This document shows positions 9,512 to 18,434 of a stretch of DNA of 44,599 nt, piece after piece (the first letter of the stretch is position 1; the number at the start of each line of letters is the position of its first letter). The translations under genes and the position numbers were made by a program. A model generated the notes under the pieces. It saw only the letters and a list, made by a program, of their open reading frames with translations, was not told the origin of the DNA and searched no databases. Origin of the DNA: 1-14-2-50-31-20 sp965370315 (GTDB taxonomy: Bacteria > Bacteroidota > Ignavibacteria > Ignavibacteriales > Melioribacteraceae); contig CBDUTO010000018.1 in NCBI GenBank assembly GCA_965370315.1, positions 1 to 44,599 of the forward strand, written 5' to 3'.

Positions 9512-10214
9512 TTTTCCTCCTCTAGTTTGTGAAATATGTAATTATCTGGCATATAGGGAAAATTTGTATTCGTGATAAAAAAACAATGTGTTATTTGGAA
9601 ATAAATTTTTTAAAAATCTTTAATTGGTATCAAACTCTTTAGAGCAAATTTGAAAAAGAAAGAAGTAAACTCTTTTAACAATTCATTTTTTCAGAGTAGC
9701 TTCTTTGAAGAATCTAATACTTTTTGTAGGTAACAGACCATTCTATAAGGACTGCTTCATACAAATCTTAATATTTCCAAACATGCAGAGATTATCGGCA
9801 CATATGAATTTGATTTCCACAATGAGCTAGAAATTAGAATTTTTTAAAGTTTTGCAAATAACCAGTAGCAAAAACAATATTTAATATTTTTACGCAATAC
9901 TCCTATTGCATTTTTACCATATATAAGTTCCTTTAGATATTAAAAGCAGAGACAAACACGCAAAATAAGTGCCACATAGAATGCTTGTTTTTTGAAGGAT
10001 AACGAGGAAAAATAGAAGTGTATTAGTTTAAGAGTGTCTTGTTTTGATATTTTGTTTTTATTTGGTGCAATTATAAAAAAGGAGATGCTTATAAAAACAT
10101 CTCCAATAATTAGAATTTTCAGATATGTAGAGTAGCTATAGTTTTCACCGAGTAATTGTTTAAATATTTTTGAAGAAGAATGCTATTTTGTAAGTGTATT
10201 GAGAATGAAATAGA
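9512..10214. other. Long intergenic region; no supported gene
   Basis: This 703-bp, very AT-rich stretch lies between two minus-strand transcription units. It holds the terminator of egtBD (10075-10104), and its right-hand neighbour is egtD. Only the promoter of the T9SS gene is expected near 9512-9600. A short open frame at 9749-9841 reads like protein (GTYEFDFHNELEIRIF at its end) but has no start and a stop just upstream; it may be the remnant of a decayed gene. Confidence 0.55.
10075..10104 (-). terminator. Intrinsic terminator of the egtB-egtD operon
   Basis: The 7-bp stem GGAGATG/CATCTCC (10081-10087 and 10098-10104) has a 10-nt loop and, read on the minus strand, is followed by TTTTTTATAA. 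It lies about 110 bp beyond the egtD stop. Confidence 0.75.
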
Positions 10215-11165
10215 TTATATTTTAACCCACAGCGAATCAACAAAATAGTTTTTACTATCTGTAAAATGTTGTTCAACTCTAAAACCATTTATAGATGCTA
10301 ATTTTTCAATAGTTTGTTTATCATATTTTTTTGAACGCTCCATAAAAATGGGCTCCCATTGGTGGAAATGAAAACTCCTTTCAATGGATTTAACTGATAC
10401 TTCTTGATCTATTTTAGAGATAAGAAAACTCTTTACATCACCAGTAAGTGGGTTATAAGTTGTGTGCTGTATAAATTGATCCACATCAAAACTTGCATCA
10501 AGTTCACTATTCAAGCGAGTAAGGAGGTTAAGATTAAAATCTCTAGTATGCCCATGAGGATCACTGTAAGCATTAATAATTGTTTCTGGTGACTTTTTAA
10601 GATCAAAACCAATAAGTAATTTATCACCAGGATTCGTAAAATCTGCTATGTGGTTTATAAAAGCATCAGCTTCTGATTTAGAATAATTACCAATATTTGC
10701 ACCAAGAAAAAGTATCACCTTTCTTTTGTGCTTAATATCATTTAGCTCTTTCAAGATGTGAAAATAATCACCAGTTTTTGGTTCAACTTTCAGATTTGGT
10801 ATTTCTGAACTTAAATCTTCAACTAGACCATTTGTTATTTCTTCGCTAATATCAATTGGAATGAATTTGCAATCATAATTCAAATTCTGCATATGTTGAA
10901 GTAGTATCTTGGTTTTAAATCCATCACCAGATCCCAATTCTACTAGATCGAAAGAAGAGCTGTTATCAAAAAAAGCTTCAGTGATTTGAGATTTTTGTTC
11001 AGAAAATATTTCCGACTCACAATTAGTTAAATAGTATTCGGGCATTTTCATTATGCTTTGGAAAATTTTACTTCCATTTTCATCATAAAAATATTTTGGT
11101 AATAAATATTTAGGACTTGCTGATAGTCCCTTAAGTGTATCTCTAGCAATTTCAGAATTTAGCAT
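10215..11165 (-). CDS. egtD: L-histidine N-alpha-methyltransferase (EgtD)
   Basis: EgtD trimethylates the alpha-amino group of L-histidine with S-adenosylmethionine to give hercynine, the first step of ergothioneine synthesis; it is cytosolic. The 316-residue length matches the family. Visible hallmarks are the N-terminal PKYFYDENGSKIFQ...MPEYYLTNCE block, SAM-binding LVELGSGDGFKT, FLGANIGN (family 'GSTIGN') and the C-terminal substrate-binding 'MERSKKY', with Glu276 and Ser278 placed like the histidine-contacting Glu and Ser of characterised EgtD. It starts 18 bp after the egtB stop, in the same operon. No egtA, egtC or egtE is visible in the window. Confidence 0.94.
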   Translation of the reverse strand: MLNSEIARDTLKGLSASPKYLLPKYFYDENGSKIFQSIMKMPEYYLTNCESEIFSEQKSQITEAFFDNSSSFDLVELGSGDGFKTKILLQHMQNLNYDCKFIPIDISEEITNGLVEDLSSEIPNLKVEPKTGDYFHILKELNDIKHKRKVILFLGANIGNYSKSEADAFINHIADFTNPGDKLLIGFDLKKSPETIINAYSDPHGHTRDFNLNLLTRLNSELDASFDVDQFIQHTTYNPLTGDVKSFLISKIDQEVSVKSIERSFHFHQWEPIFMERSKKYDKQTIEKLASINGFRVEQHFTDSKNYFVDSLWVKI

Positions 11166-11183
11166 AAAATTATTCAGTCCTAT

Positions 11184-12359
11184 TTAAAGTTTTACCAATC
11201 TAATTCCATTAAATTGGTATCCAACATGAGGATGGAAAAAATTTCTATATGTTTTTCTACTATGGTTCTTAGGGGTAACAACTGATGCTCCACGCAACAC
11301 TTTTTGGTTCACCATAAATTTACCATTATATTCGCCAACAGCTCCATCAGCTTTTTTGTAACCTGGATAGGGGAGATAAGCACTTTCAGTCCATTCCCAT
11401 CTCTTACCCCAAATAAATTTATCTGAAGCAATTTCCCATTCAAACTCGGTTGGAAGTCTCATGCCTTTCCATTGTGCAAATGCAGAAGCTTCATAATAAT
11501 TAATATGTGTAAGAATGTGATTTAGCTGAACTTTCCGCATTCCTGCAAAAGTATATTGGAACCATTCACCATCTATTTGATGCCAATACATCGGATGAGC
11601 AATATTGTTTTCTTTCTTCCAAGATAAAGCTTCATCATGCCAGAACTGATAACGATCATATCCACCATCTTCAATGAACTCAATAAACTCACCATTTGTT
11701 ACAAGACCTTCAGAAATTTCGAAGTCTTCAAGATAAACTTTATGACGGCCAAGTTCATTATCATATTGAAAATCTTCTCCATTAAATCCAACTTCGTAGA
11801 GTCCTTTATCAATTGTTACAAAACCATCTCCAGAATCATTTTCATCTTCACAAAATGCTTTATCTGAATAAACAGGATAAAGTGGATTTACACTGAAATT
11901 ATACTTTGTGTCGCTAAAAAATAATTCTTGATGCTGTTCCTCGTGGTTTAAACCTAGTATAATAAGTTCATTGATTTCTTTATCAATGTTATTGGATTTT
12001 AGAAAATCTAGAATGTGGTTGTCAACATATTCTCTATATTCAATTATATCATCAACAGTTGGTCTGCTCAAATTGCCACGGTTAGGGCGAGCAACTCTTT
12101 CTCCAACGGTGTTGTAGTAACTGTTAAAAAGGAAACTATATTTAGGATGGAAAACTTCATAATCCTTTTTGAATTTTGTAAGAATTAGTTCTTCGAAAAA
12201 CCAAGTTGTATGTGCCAAGTTCCACTTTGGGGGGCTTGCAAATACTTCGGCCTGAAGAACATAATCCTCAATCATCAGGGGTTTTACCATTTCCATAGAG
12301 GAGCTTCTAACATCTTTGTACTTTTGAATTATGTCCACAACTCTTCCTCTTAATTTCAT
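11184..12359 (-). CDS. egtB: Ergothioneine sulfoxide synthase (EgtB), DinB + FGE-sulfatase domains
   Basis: A non-haem iron enzyme that uses O2 to join hercynine to a thiol (cysteine or gamma-glutamylcysteine) through a sulfoxide. The N-terminal DinB-like domain carries the expected iron ligands: His50 in PPKWNLAHTTWFFEE and His139/His143 in NHEEQHQELFF, matching the three-His facial triad of known EgtB. The C-terminal FGE-sulfatase domain shows GMRLPTEFEWEIAS, WGKRWEWTESAY and YRNFFHPHVGYQFNGIR. Its 391 residues are near the usual length. Because egtA and egtC are absent nearby, it may be of the type that uses free cysteine, but substrate choice cannot be read from the sequence. The start has no clear Shine-Dalgarno, but it keeps the complete N-terminal helix. 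Confidence 0.93.
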   Translation of the reverse strand: MKLRGRVVDIIQKYKDVRSSSMEMVKPLMIEDYVLQAEVFASPPKWNLAHTTWFFEELILTKFKKDYEVFHPKYSFLFNSYYNTVGERVARPNRGNLSRPTVDDIIEYREYVDNHILDFLKSNNIDKEINELIILGLNHEEQHQELFFSDTKYNFSVNPLYPVYSDKAFCEDENDSGDGFVTIDKGLYEVGFNGEDFQYDNELGRHKVYLEDFEISEGLVTNGEFIEFIEDGGYDRYQFWHDEALSWKKENNIAHPMYWHQIDGEWFQYTFAGMRKVQLNHILTHINYYEASAFAQWKGMRLPTEFEWEIASDKFIWGKRWEWTESAYLPYPGYKKADGAVGEYNGKFMVNQKVLRGASVVTPKNHSRKTYRNFFHPHVGYQFNGIRLVKL

Positions 12360-12538
12360 TTTTATAATGCAATATAGTTTAAATCAATTTTATTTGTTTT
12401 TTGAAAACAAAATATATTTATATACTATTAACATTTTGTCATATTAATGACATTTACTTTCTTTTGTCAAAAAAGTAGTTATCCAAAATATTTCCATGTA
12501 TATATTTATTAAAGGATAAAAGTGTCGTTCAGATTTTT

Positions 12539-12563
12539 ATTATCTTAATGTTCTTAAGATAAT
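12539..12563. promoter_or_regulatory. Perfect 10-bp inverted repeat before the symporter gene
   Basis: ATTATCTTAA and its exact complement TTAAGATAAT are separated by 5 nt, 38 bp before the symporter ATG in the divergent egtB/symporter interval. It could be a dimeric-regulator operator or a 5'-UTR hairpin. No T-run follows, so it is not a convincing terminator. Confidence 0.45.
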
Positions 12564-12600
12564 AAAGTAATAAATTAGTATTAATTGGTAGGAATTAAGT

Positions 12601-14481
12601 ATGGGTCAACTTCAGTTTTTGGATATTGCAGTAATAGTTGCATTTTTTGCTGTAATATTTGCAATCGCAGCATATTATTCAAAAAAGGCTAGTAAAAACA
12701 CAGACGAGTTTTTCTTGTCCGGTAGAAATTTACCATGGTACATAGCGGGAACAGCGATGGTAGCAACAACGTTCGCTGCAGATACTCCTTTGGCTATAAC
12801 AGAAATTATTGCAAAAAATGGAGTTGCTGGAAACTGGATGTGGTGGAATCTGGTAATTGGTGGTGTTCTTACAGTCTTTTTCTTTTCAAGATTATGGCGA
12901 AGGGCTGAGATTGTTACCGATGTTGAATTCACTGAGTTTAGATATTCTGGAAAAGCTGCAGCTGTGCTTCGTGGTTTTAGAGCGTTGTATCTTGGATTAC
13001 TAATGAATGCAATTGTAATGGGTTGGGTAAACAAAGCAATGGAAAAAATATTTCGAGTTGTTTTCCCCGGTCTCGATGCTTTTCTACTTGTCGTAGTCTT
13101 GGTAATAATAATCACTATTTATGCATCCGCTTCTGGACTCGTTGGAACCTCAAGAACTGACAGTTTTCAATTTGTTTTTGCAATGATTGGATGTATTATT
13201 TTAGCAGTTATAGTTGTTCAGTTACCAGAAGTTGGTGGTATTTCTGGAATGCAAGCACAACTTTCACCATATGTTTTCGATTTTCTACCTCGTATAGGAG
13301 AGGTTGGAGTTGGTGGAATAACAAGTGGAGTTCTTTCTCTCTCAATTGGTGCGTTTATTGCACATATTGGAATTCAATGGTGGGCAAGTTGGTATCCTGG
13401 TGCTGATCCAGGTGGTGGTGGTTATGTTGCTCAAAGAATGATGTCTGCAAAGGATGAAAAACATAGTCTCTTTGCAACTCTTTGGTTTACAATTGCTCAT
13501 TATGCTTTAAGACCTTGGCCATGGATTTTAGTGGCTTTAGCAGCATTGATTCTTTTACCTCGCGAACAAAGTCCAGAAATATTACAGAATGAAAACCCTG
13601 CATTATATCAGCAAGTTGTAGAAGTACACAAAACGCAGACTATAACTGAAGAAGCACGGTCACAAGAATTTTTAGACTTTTATGATAGATATGAAAATAC
13701 AGTTGATCCAGGAGTGATGTATCCAAAACTGATGATTAAATATTTACCAGCAGGTTTACTTGGAATGTTAATAGCAGTATTTCTTGCAGCATTTATGTCA
13801 ACTATCGCCTCTCAGTTAAATTGGGGAACTTCATATATTATTAATGATTTCTATCGTCGCTTTTTGGTTAAAGATGGAACTGATAAACACTATATTTTAG
13901 TATCAAGAATTTCAATGGTTTTTGTAATCATCTTTGCACTACTTGTTACTAAGTATGCGCTAACAACAATATCTGGAGCTTGGGAATTTATTCTATCAGC
14001 TAGTGCTGGTACTGGAACAGTATTAATTTTAAGATGGTTTTGGTGGAGAATTAATGCGTGGTCAGAAATATCAGCAATGATAACTCCTTTTATTATTTTA
14101 CCAATAGTTACTTACGGTTTTGATATGAAATTTCCATTTACACTCTATCCAATAGTAGCAGGTACATCTGTAGTTTGGCTAATCGTAACATTTTTAACTA
14201 AACCAACTGATGAGAAAACATTACTCAAATTTTACAGAAAAGTACATCCAGGTGGAATAGGATGGAAGCAAATAGCTGCAAAATTACCAGATGTAAAGAG
14301 CGATACAGGTTTTGGATTTATGTTTGCGAATTGGATATTAGGAGTAGTGTTAGTTTATACCTCCTTATTTGGAATAGGAAAATTAATTTTTGGAGAGTAT
14401 TTACTAGCAATGTCCTTTATTCTATTAGCAGTAGTTTCTGGAATTATAATCTTCAGAAATTTAGGGAAACAAGGTTTATAA
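12601..14481 (+). CDS. Sodium:solute symporter family (SSS/SLC5) transporter
   Basis: A 626-residue polytopic inner-membrane protein of the SSS family, which couples uptake of a small solute (sugar, amino acid, organic acid or vitamin) to sodium entry. The N-terminus has the family signature: a first helix, then SKKASKNTDEFFLSGRNLPWYIAGTAMVATTFAADTP. Further marks are the EFTEFRYSG motif, SASGLVGTSRTDSFQF, and the conserved late helix with FMSTIASQLNWGTSYIINDFYRRF. A soluble insert of about 60 residues (near 320-380) between helices is typical of a subgroup with larger loops. The ATG follows GGTAGGAATTAAGT. It is followed within 48 bp by a GroES-like gene and then a peptidase gene, probably co-transcribed. 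The substrate is not predictable; a sugar or peptide-derived solute would suit the neighbouring peptidase. Confidence 0.9.
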   Translation: MGQLQFLDIAVIVAFFAVIFAIAAYYSKKASKNTDEFFLSGRNLPWYIAGTAMVATTFAADTPLAITEIIAKNGVAGNWMWWNLVIGGVLTVFFFSRLWRRAEIVTDVEFTEFRYSGKAAAVLRGFRALYLGLLMNAIVMGWVNKAMEKIFRVVFPGLDAFLLVVVLVIIITIYASASGLVGTSRTDSFQFVFAMIGCIILAVIVVQLPEVGGISGMQAQLSPYVFDFLPRIGEVGVGGITSGVLSLSIGAFIAHIGIQWWASWYPGADPGGGGYVAQRMMSAKDEKHSLFATLWFTIAHYALRPWPWILVALAALILLPREQSPEILQNENPALYQQVVEVHKTQTITEEARSQEFLDFYDRYENTVDPGVMYPKLMIKYLPAGLLGMLIAVFLAAFMSTIASQLNWGTSYIINDFYRRFLVKDGTDKHYILVSRISMVFVIIFALLVTKYALTTISGAWEFILSASAGTGTVLILRWFWWRINAWSEISAMITPFIILPIVTYGFDMKFPFTLYPIVAGTSVVWLIVTFLTKPTDEKTLLKFYRKVHPGGIGWKQIAAKLPDVKSDTGFGFMFANWILGVVLVYTSLFGIGKLIFGEYLLAMSFILLAVVSGIIIFRNLGKQGL

Positions 14482-14528
14482 TTGAACCAAAATGTTTTTA
14501 ATATTTGTAATAAGTAGTAGAGAAAAAT

Positions 14529-14894
14529 TTGATAGATACTAAAAAAATAATTGTAGTTGGCGATAAGATTTTAATCCGCCCATATGCAGGAAATAAAAAA
14601 TCACAAGGTGGACTTTACTTGCCTCCTAATGTTGTTGAGAAAGAGAAAGTTCATAGTGGATATGTATTAAAAGTAGGTCCAGGTTATCCAGTTGGTGCTC
14701 CGGCTGATGATGAAGCTTGGAAGAACACAAGTGCAACAAAGTATATTCCTCTTGAAGCAATGGAAGGGGATCAGGCATTATTCCTGAAAAAAGATGCAAT
14801 TGAAATTGAACTTGATGGAGAGAAGCTAATTATTGTTTCACAGTCAGCTATTCTCTTACTTGTTAGAGATAACGAATTAATAAATCTTAAATAA
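14529..14894 (+). CDS. GroES-like (Cpn10-fold) protein
   Basis: A 121-residue protein with Cpn10 features: VGDKILIRPYAGNKKSQGGLYLPP (positions 10-33), then EKEKVHSGYVLKVGPGYPVG and a late 'GDQALFLKKDAIEIELDGEKLIIVSQSAILLLV' beta segment that matches the GroES end. It is longer than ordinary GroES (about 95 residues) because of an insert around PADDEAWKNTSATKYIPLEAM. There is no groEL next to it, so it is probably a divergent paralogue that helps a chaperonin or acts alone. The start is a TTG preceded by AGTAGTAGAGAAAAAT; no ATG gives a complete domain. It sits between the symporter and the peptidase on the same strand with short gaps. Confidence 0.8.
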   Translation: MIDTKKIIVVGDKILIRPYAGNKKSQGGLYLPPNVVEKEKVHSGYVLKVGPGYPVGAPADDEAWKNTSATKYIPLEAMEGDQALFLKKDAIEIELDGEKLIIVSQSAILLLVRDNELINLK

Positions 14895-14921
14895 ATTTAA
14901 ATGGATGGGGGCAGGCTTTTC

Positions 14922-16529
14922 ATGGAAGAAAAATTCAATCAATTTTTAGAAGAGTATTACAGTAGGATAGATGGTTTAAGTACCAAATCTAATCTCAAAT
15001 ACTTTGATGCTTCAATTAGTGGTTCAGAGGAAGATTATAATGAATCAGCAAAATTGCAATTAGAGATTAGTAAACTATATTCAGACAAGAATTTATTCCA
15101 ACAGTTAAAAGAGTTTAAAGAGTCTGGTGAAATTACAAATAGTGTTAGGAAGCGAGAGCTAGAGCTAATTTACAACGAGTTTGCTGGCAATCAGTTTGAT
15201 GAAGTTCTACACAAAGAGATAATAGACCTCTCTACAAAAATTGAGAAGGATTTTTCAACATTCCGAGCTGAAGTAAATGGCAAGAAAATAACCGATAATG
15301 AAATTGATGATATACTTGAGACTTCAACCAATGCTGATGAATTAAAAACAGTTTGGGAAGAGAGTAAAAAGATTGGCAAAGTTGTTGCTGATGATGTGTT
15401 AATATTAGTTAAGTTACGGAATAAAGGTGCAAGAGATTTAGGTTTTAAAAACTATCATGAAATGTCTTTACAACTTAGTGAGCAAGATTTGGAATCGCTT
15501 GATACTCTTTTTGATGAATTAGACACTTTGATTGAGAGTAGTTTTATTGAGTTAAAAGATGATATAGATTCTCATCTTTCAAAGAAATATGATGTTGAAA
15601 AAAACAAACTAATGCCTTGGCATTACGAGGATAAATTTTTCCAGCAAGGACCTAGAATTTATAACATAGATATTGATAAGTCTTTTGTTGGAAAAAATAT
15701 TAGTAAAATCACTCAAGAATATTTTAATGGTATTAATCTTAATATTGATGATCTAATTGAAAATAGTGATCTTTACGAAAAAGAAGGAAAATATCAACAT
15801 GCGTATTGTGTTGATATTGATAGAGCTGGTGATGTTCGAGTACTTTGTAATATTAAGCAAAACCAAAGATGGATGGGAACAATGCTCCATGAGTTTGGTC
15901 ATGCAGTTTATGATAAAGAAATATCTCACAAACTACCTTGGCAATTAAGAATTTACGGACACATCTTTACAACTGAATCAATTGCAATGCTCTTCGGACG
16001 TTTGTCTCATAATCCCAAATGGTTAAAAGAGATGGTTGGAATTTCTGAAAAGGAAGCTGGTGAAATTGCAGAGTCAAGCTTTAATTCGCTTCGTAGCGAA
16101 CAGCTAACATTCAGTCGTTGGGTACAAGTATTGTATCGCTTTGAAAAAGAGATGTATGGAAACCCAGAGCAAGATTTAAATGCAATCTGGTGGCAATTAG
16201 TTGAGAAATATCAATTAATGAAAAAACCAGAAGGAAGAGATGAACCAGACTGGGCATCGAAGATACACGTTGCACTTTACCCAGCTTATTATCACAATTA
16301 TATGCTCGGTGAATTACTTGCTTCGCAACTTCATAATTATATTACCACAAAAGTTCTAAAATTAGAAAAAAATAATGATGAAAGCTTTGTAGGCAAGTCA
16401 GAAGTTGGAGATTATTTAAAACATCTGTTTTTTTCTTATGGAGCTTTGTATCCATGGAATGAGTTAATTACCAAAGCAACTGGAGAGGAATTAACGCCAA
16501 AATATTATGCAGAACAATTTGTTAAGTGA
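14922..16529 (+). CDS. M2/M3-like zinc metallopeptidase (peptidyl-dipeptidase A-type)
   Basis: A 535-residue, mostly helical gluzincin. The active-site helix MLHEFGHAVYD carries HEXXH (zinc ligands and catalytic Glu), and the downstream helix HIFTTESIAMLFGRL supplies the third zinc ligand Glu, as in the M2 (angiotensin-converting enzyme) group. No signal peptide is seen, so it probably acts in the cytosol, trimming peptides. I chose the ATG at 14922 because it follows GGGGGCAGG at good spacing and starts at the family N-terminus (MEEKFNQFLEEYY); an in-frame ATG at 14901 would add seven residues. Several family members occur in Bacteroidota and Ignavibacteria-like genomes. It is the last gene of the symporter group and is followed by a palindromic repeat. 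Confidence 0.88.
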   Translation: MEEKFNQFLEEYYSRIDGLSTKSNLKYFDASISGSEEDYNESAKLQLEISKLYSDKNLFQQLKEFKESGEITNSVRKRELELIYNEFAGNQFDEVLHKEIIDLSTKIEKDFSTFRAEVNGKKITDNEIDDILETSTNADELKTVWEESKKIGKVVADDVLILVKLRNKGARDLGFKNYHEMSLQLSEQDLESLDTLFDELDTLIESSFIELKDDIDSHLSKKYDVEKNKLMPWHYEDKFFQQGPRIYNIDIDKSFVGKNISKITQEYFNGINLNIDDLIENSDLYEKEGKYQHAYCVDIDRAGDVRVLCNIKQNQRWMGTMLHEFGHAVYDKEISHKLPWQLRIYGHIFTTESIAMLFGRLSHNPKWLKEMVGISEKEAGEIAESSFNSLRSEQLTFSRWVQVLYRFEKEMYGNPEQDLNAIWWQLVEKYQLMKKPEGRDEPDWASKIHVALYPAYYHNYMLGELLASQLHNYITTKVLKLEKNNDESFVGKSEVGDYLKHLFFSYGALYPWNELITKATGEELTPKYYAEQFVK

Positions 16530-16542
16530 GTGAAGTATAGAA

Positions 16543-16620
16543 ATTGTCAGTTCGAACACGATTTTTTGGTGAGAAATCTTATGAATTGTTAAAGAGTTCT
16601 CATATTAGTTAAAAACGACA
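16543..16620. repeat. REP/MITE-like imperfect palindrome
   Basis: It starts TTGTCAGTTCGAA, contains GAGAAATCTT (16571-16580) facing AAGAGTTCTC (16592-16601) and closes with AACGACA, forming a two-level hairpin. The order TGTCA-TTCGAA ... GAAATCTTA is shared with the palindrome at 30012-30084, so these are two diverged copies of a dispersed family. Confidence 0.55.
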
Positions 16621-16672
16621 GATGGCAAGATAGTTATGAACTTAAATCAGTTAAAAAGTATATTTACACATA

Positions 16673-17098
16673 ATGTTAAATCAATTAAGATATAAAATCA
16701 CAAGCACCATTTTAATTCTGGTTATTCTAAGCCATATTACATTTATGCATAATATTATGCATAATTATGTTATATGCTATGGTAATGATGGGCACATCGA
16801 AGTTGAGAATATTAATGAATGCGACGATTGCACCCCACACTCAATTTTTGATGACAAAGAAGAATCATCATCTAAACTTAGTACTAAAGATTGTGAAGAT
16901 GTAAGTCTCGATATAAATTGTTTTGAAGAAGAACAATATATATCGCAAAATAAAATCTTCATAAATAGAACCATTCTAGAAAGTAACCTGTTTTTATTTC
17001 AAGATGATGACTTAGCTAATATTTCTAATCAAAAAGAAAAAACGATATTTAAAAATAAAGTATTGGATAGTTATACTACTATTTCGCTTCTAATTTGA
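16673..17098 (+). CDS. Small exported or membrane-anchored protein upstream of metal efflux genes
   Basis: 141 residues. An N-terminal hydrophobic helix (about 10-28, ILILVILSHITFMHNIMHNY) is followed by a hydrophilic, acidic domain. The block VICYGNDGHIEVENINECDDC resembles the 'C-GADGH-E' motif of small uncharacterised proteins encoded next to RND metal efflux operons. His and Met around the helix (HITFMHNIMHN) and the CDDC pair could bind metal. It lies 75 bp upstream of the outer-membrane efflux gene on the same strand, so it is probably the first gene of the operon. Function is unknown; a periplasmic metal-sensing or metal-buffering role is inference. Confidence 0.65.
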   Translation: MLNQLRYKITSTILILVILSHITFMHNIMHNYVICYGNDGHIEVENINECDDCTPHSIFDDKEESSSKLSTKDCEDVSLDINCFEEEQYISQNKIFINRTILESNLFLFQDDDLANISNQKEKTIFKNKVLDSYTTISLLI

Positions 17099-17172
17099 TA
17101 CCACCCTTTCTGTAAATCAAATTTGCCCCATTAACAAATAACTCAAAAACAAAATAAGTCATCTGAGATTTT

Positions 17173-18423
17173 ATGTGTAAAATAATGTCTCTTCTCACTG
17201 TCATTCTATTTGGAATAATTACATCCGAGATAGAATCACAGACAATAGTTGGTAGTGAACTAACAATGGAAATTGCAGAGAAGAAAGGAATTAAAAACAA
17301 CCCTGAGTTACAATATTTATTAAAAAATATTGATGCTAATAAAGCACTTCAATTACAAAGTGGATTAATATCAAATCCTGAATTCGGATTGGATGTTGAA
17401 AATATATTTGGAAGCGGTGATTTAAGTGGTTTTAGTGGAAGTGAAATAACCGCTAGCTTAAGCCAAAATTTTCAACTTGCTGGAAAGATAAGCAAGCGTG
17501 AGAAAGTTGCTGAGATGGATGTATCACTTGCTGAATGGGATTATTTAGCAAAGCGATTAGATGTAGTAACTGAAATTAGAAAAACATTTACCGATGCTCT
17601 CGCTACTCAAAAAATAATTGAGAAAAACAGTGAGCTAATAGAGACTTCTGAAAAGCGGATTATGAATTTAAAAAAACGTGTGAAAGCTGGAAAGATTTCT
17701 CCAGCAGAAGTTTCGCGTGCACAAATAATTGTGAATTCATTGCAGATAAATATAAACATTTTAAAAGCTGATTACGATTCAGCGATTTTCGAATTAATAT
17801 CATTAATGAATGATCCAAGTTTATCTATTGGAGAATTAGTTGGTGAATTAAAAAGCATTAATAAATTACCAGAGTATGATGCACTCTATTCAAGATTAGA
17901 AAACAATCCAAACTTGAAACGATTTGAAAGTGAATTTGATAAGCAGAAAGCTGTAATTGATTTGGAAGAATCTCTATCAATTCCAAACTTAACAGTAAGT
18001 GCAGGATATAGAAGAATGAATGAAGTAAATGCAAATGCGTTTGTGTTAGGCGCGTCAATGCCTTTGCCAATATTCGATAGAAATCAAGGTTCAATTGCTG
18101 AAGCAGTAATTAGGTTAGACCAGAAGAGCAAAGAATATGAATCAATCAAAAATGGATTAACATTGCGGCTAAATCTTCTTTATAGAAAATTTGGAATGCT
18201 CTTAAGTATTTCTGAAAAAATAAAAAATGAATCTATTCCAGATGCTGAAGAATCATTTAAAATAATCAGCGAAGGAAACCTTCTTGGAAGATTTACAATG
18301 CTTGATGTACTTGATGCCGAGAGGACATTATTCGAAGTTCAAAACCAATATCTAAATACTTTGTGTGATGTAAATAGAATAGTTGTAGAAATTGAAAGCT
18401 TAACAGAATATAATATTCAATAG
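17173..18423 (+). CDS. TolC/CzcC-type outer-membrane efflux protein
   Basis: A 416-residue outer-membrane channel of a tripartite efflux system. After a short hydrophobic leader (MSLLTVILFGIITSEIESQ) come two long helical halves typical of the OEP family: first NPELQYLLKNIDANKALQLQ and SLSQNFQLAGKISKREKVAE, then NPNLKRFESEFDKQKAVIDL, with GASMPLPIFDRNQGSIAEA in the usual place and MLDVLDAERTLFEVQNQYLNT near the end. NPEFGLDVEN and QNFQLAGK point to the heavy-metal (CzcC/CusC) branch. The adaptor gene follows 11 bp later. The ATG at 17173 has a second in-frame ATG at 17185; the leader is short for either. Confidence 0.9.
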   Translation: MCKIMSLLTVILFGIITSEIESQTIVGSELTMEIAEKKGIKNNPELQYLLKNIDANKALQLQSGLISNPEFGLDVENIFGSGDLSGFSGSEITASLSQNFQLAGKISKREKVAEMDVSLAEWDYLAKRLDVVTEIRKTFTDALATQKIIEKNSELIETSEKRIMNLKKRVKAGKISPAEVSRAQIIVNSLQININILKADYDSAIFELISLMNDPSLSIGELVGELKSINKLPEYDALYSRLENNPNLKRFESEFDKQKAVIDLEESLSIPNLTVSAGYRRMNEVNANAFVLGASMPLPIFDRNQGSIAEAVIRLDQKSKEYESIKNGLTLRLNLLYRKFGMLLSISEKIKNESIPDAEESFKIISEGNLLGRFTMLDVLDAERTLFEVQNQYLNTLCDVNRIVVEIESLTEYNIQ

Positions 18424-18434
18424 GAATTAAAATA

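Noticed and set aside
9749..9841. Small gene in the long gap before egtD
   Set aside because: About 30 codons without a start or ribosome binding site and with a stop just upstream; at most a remnant.
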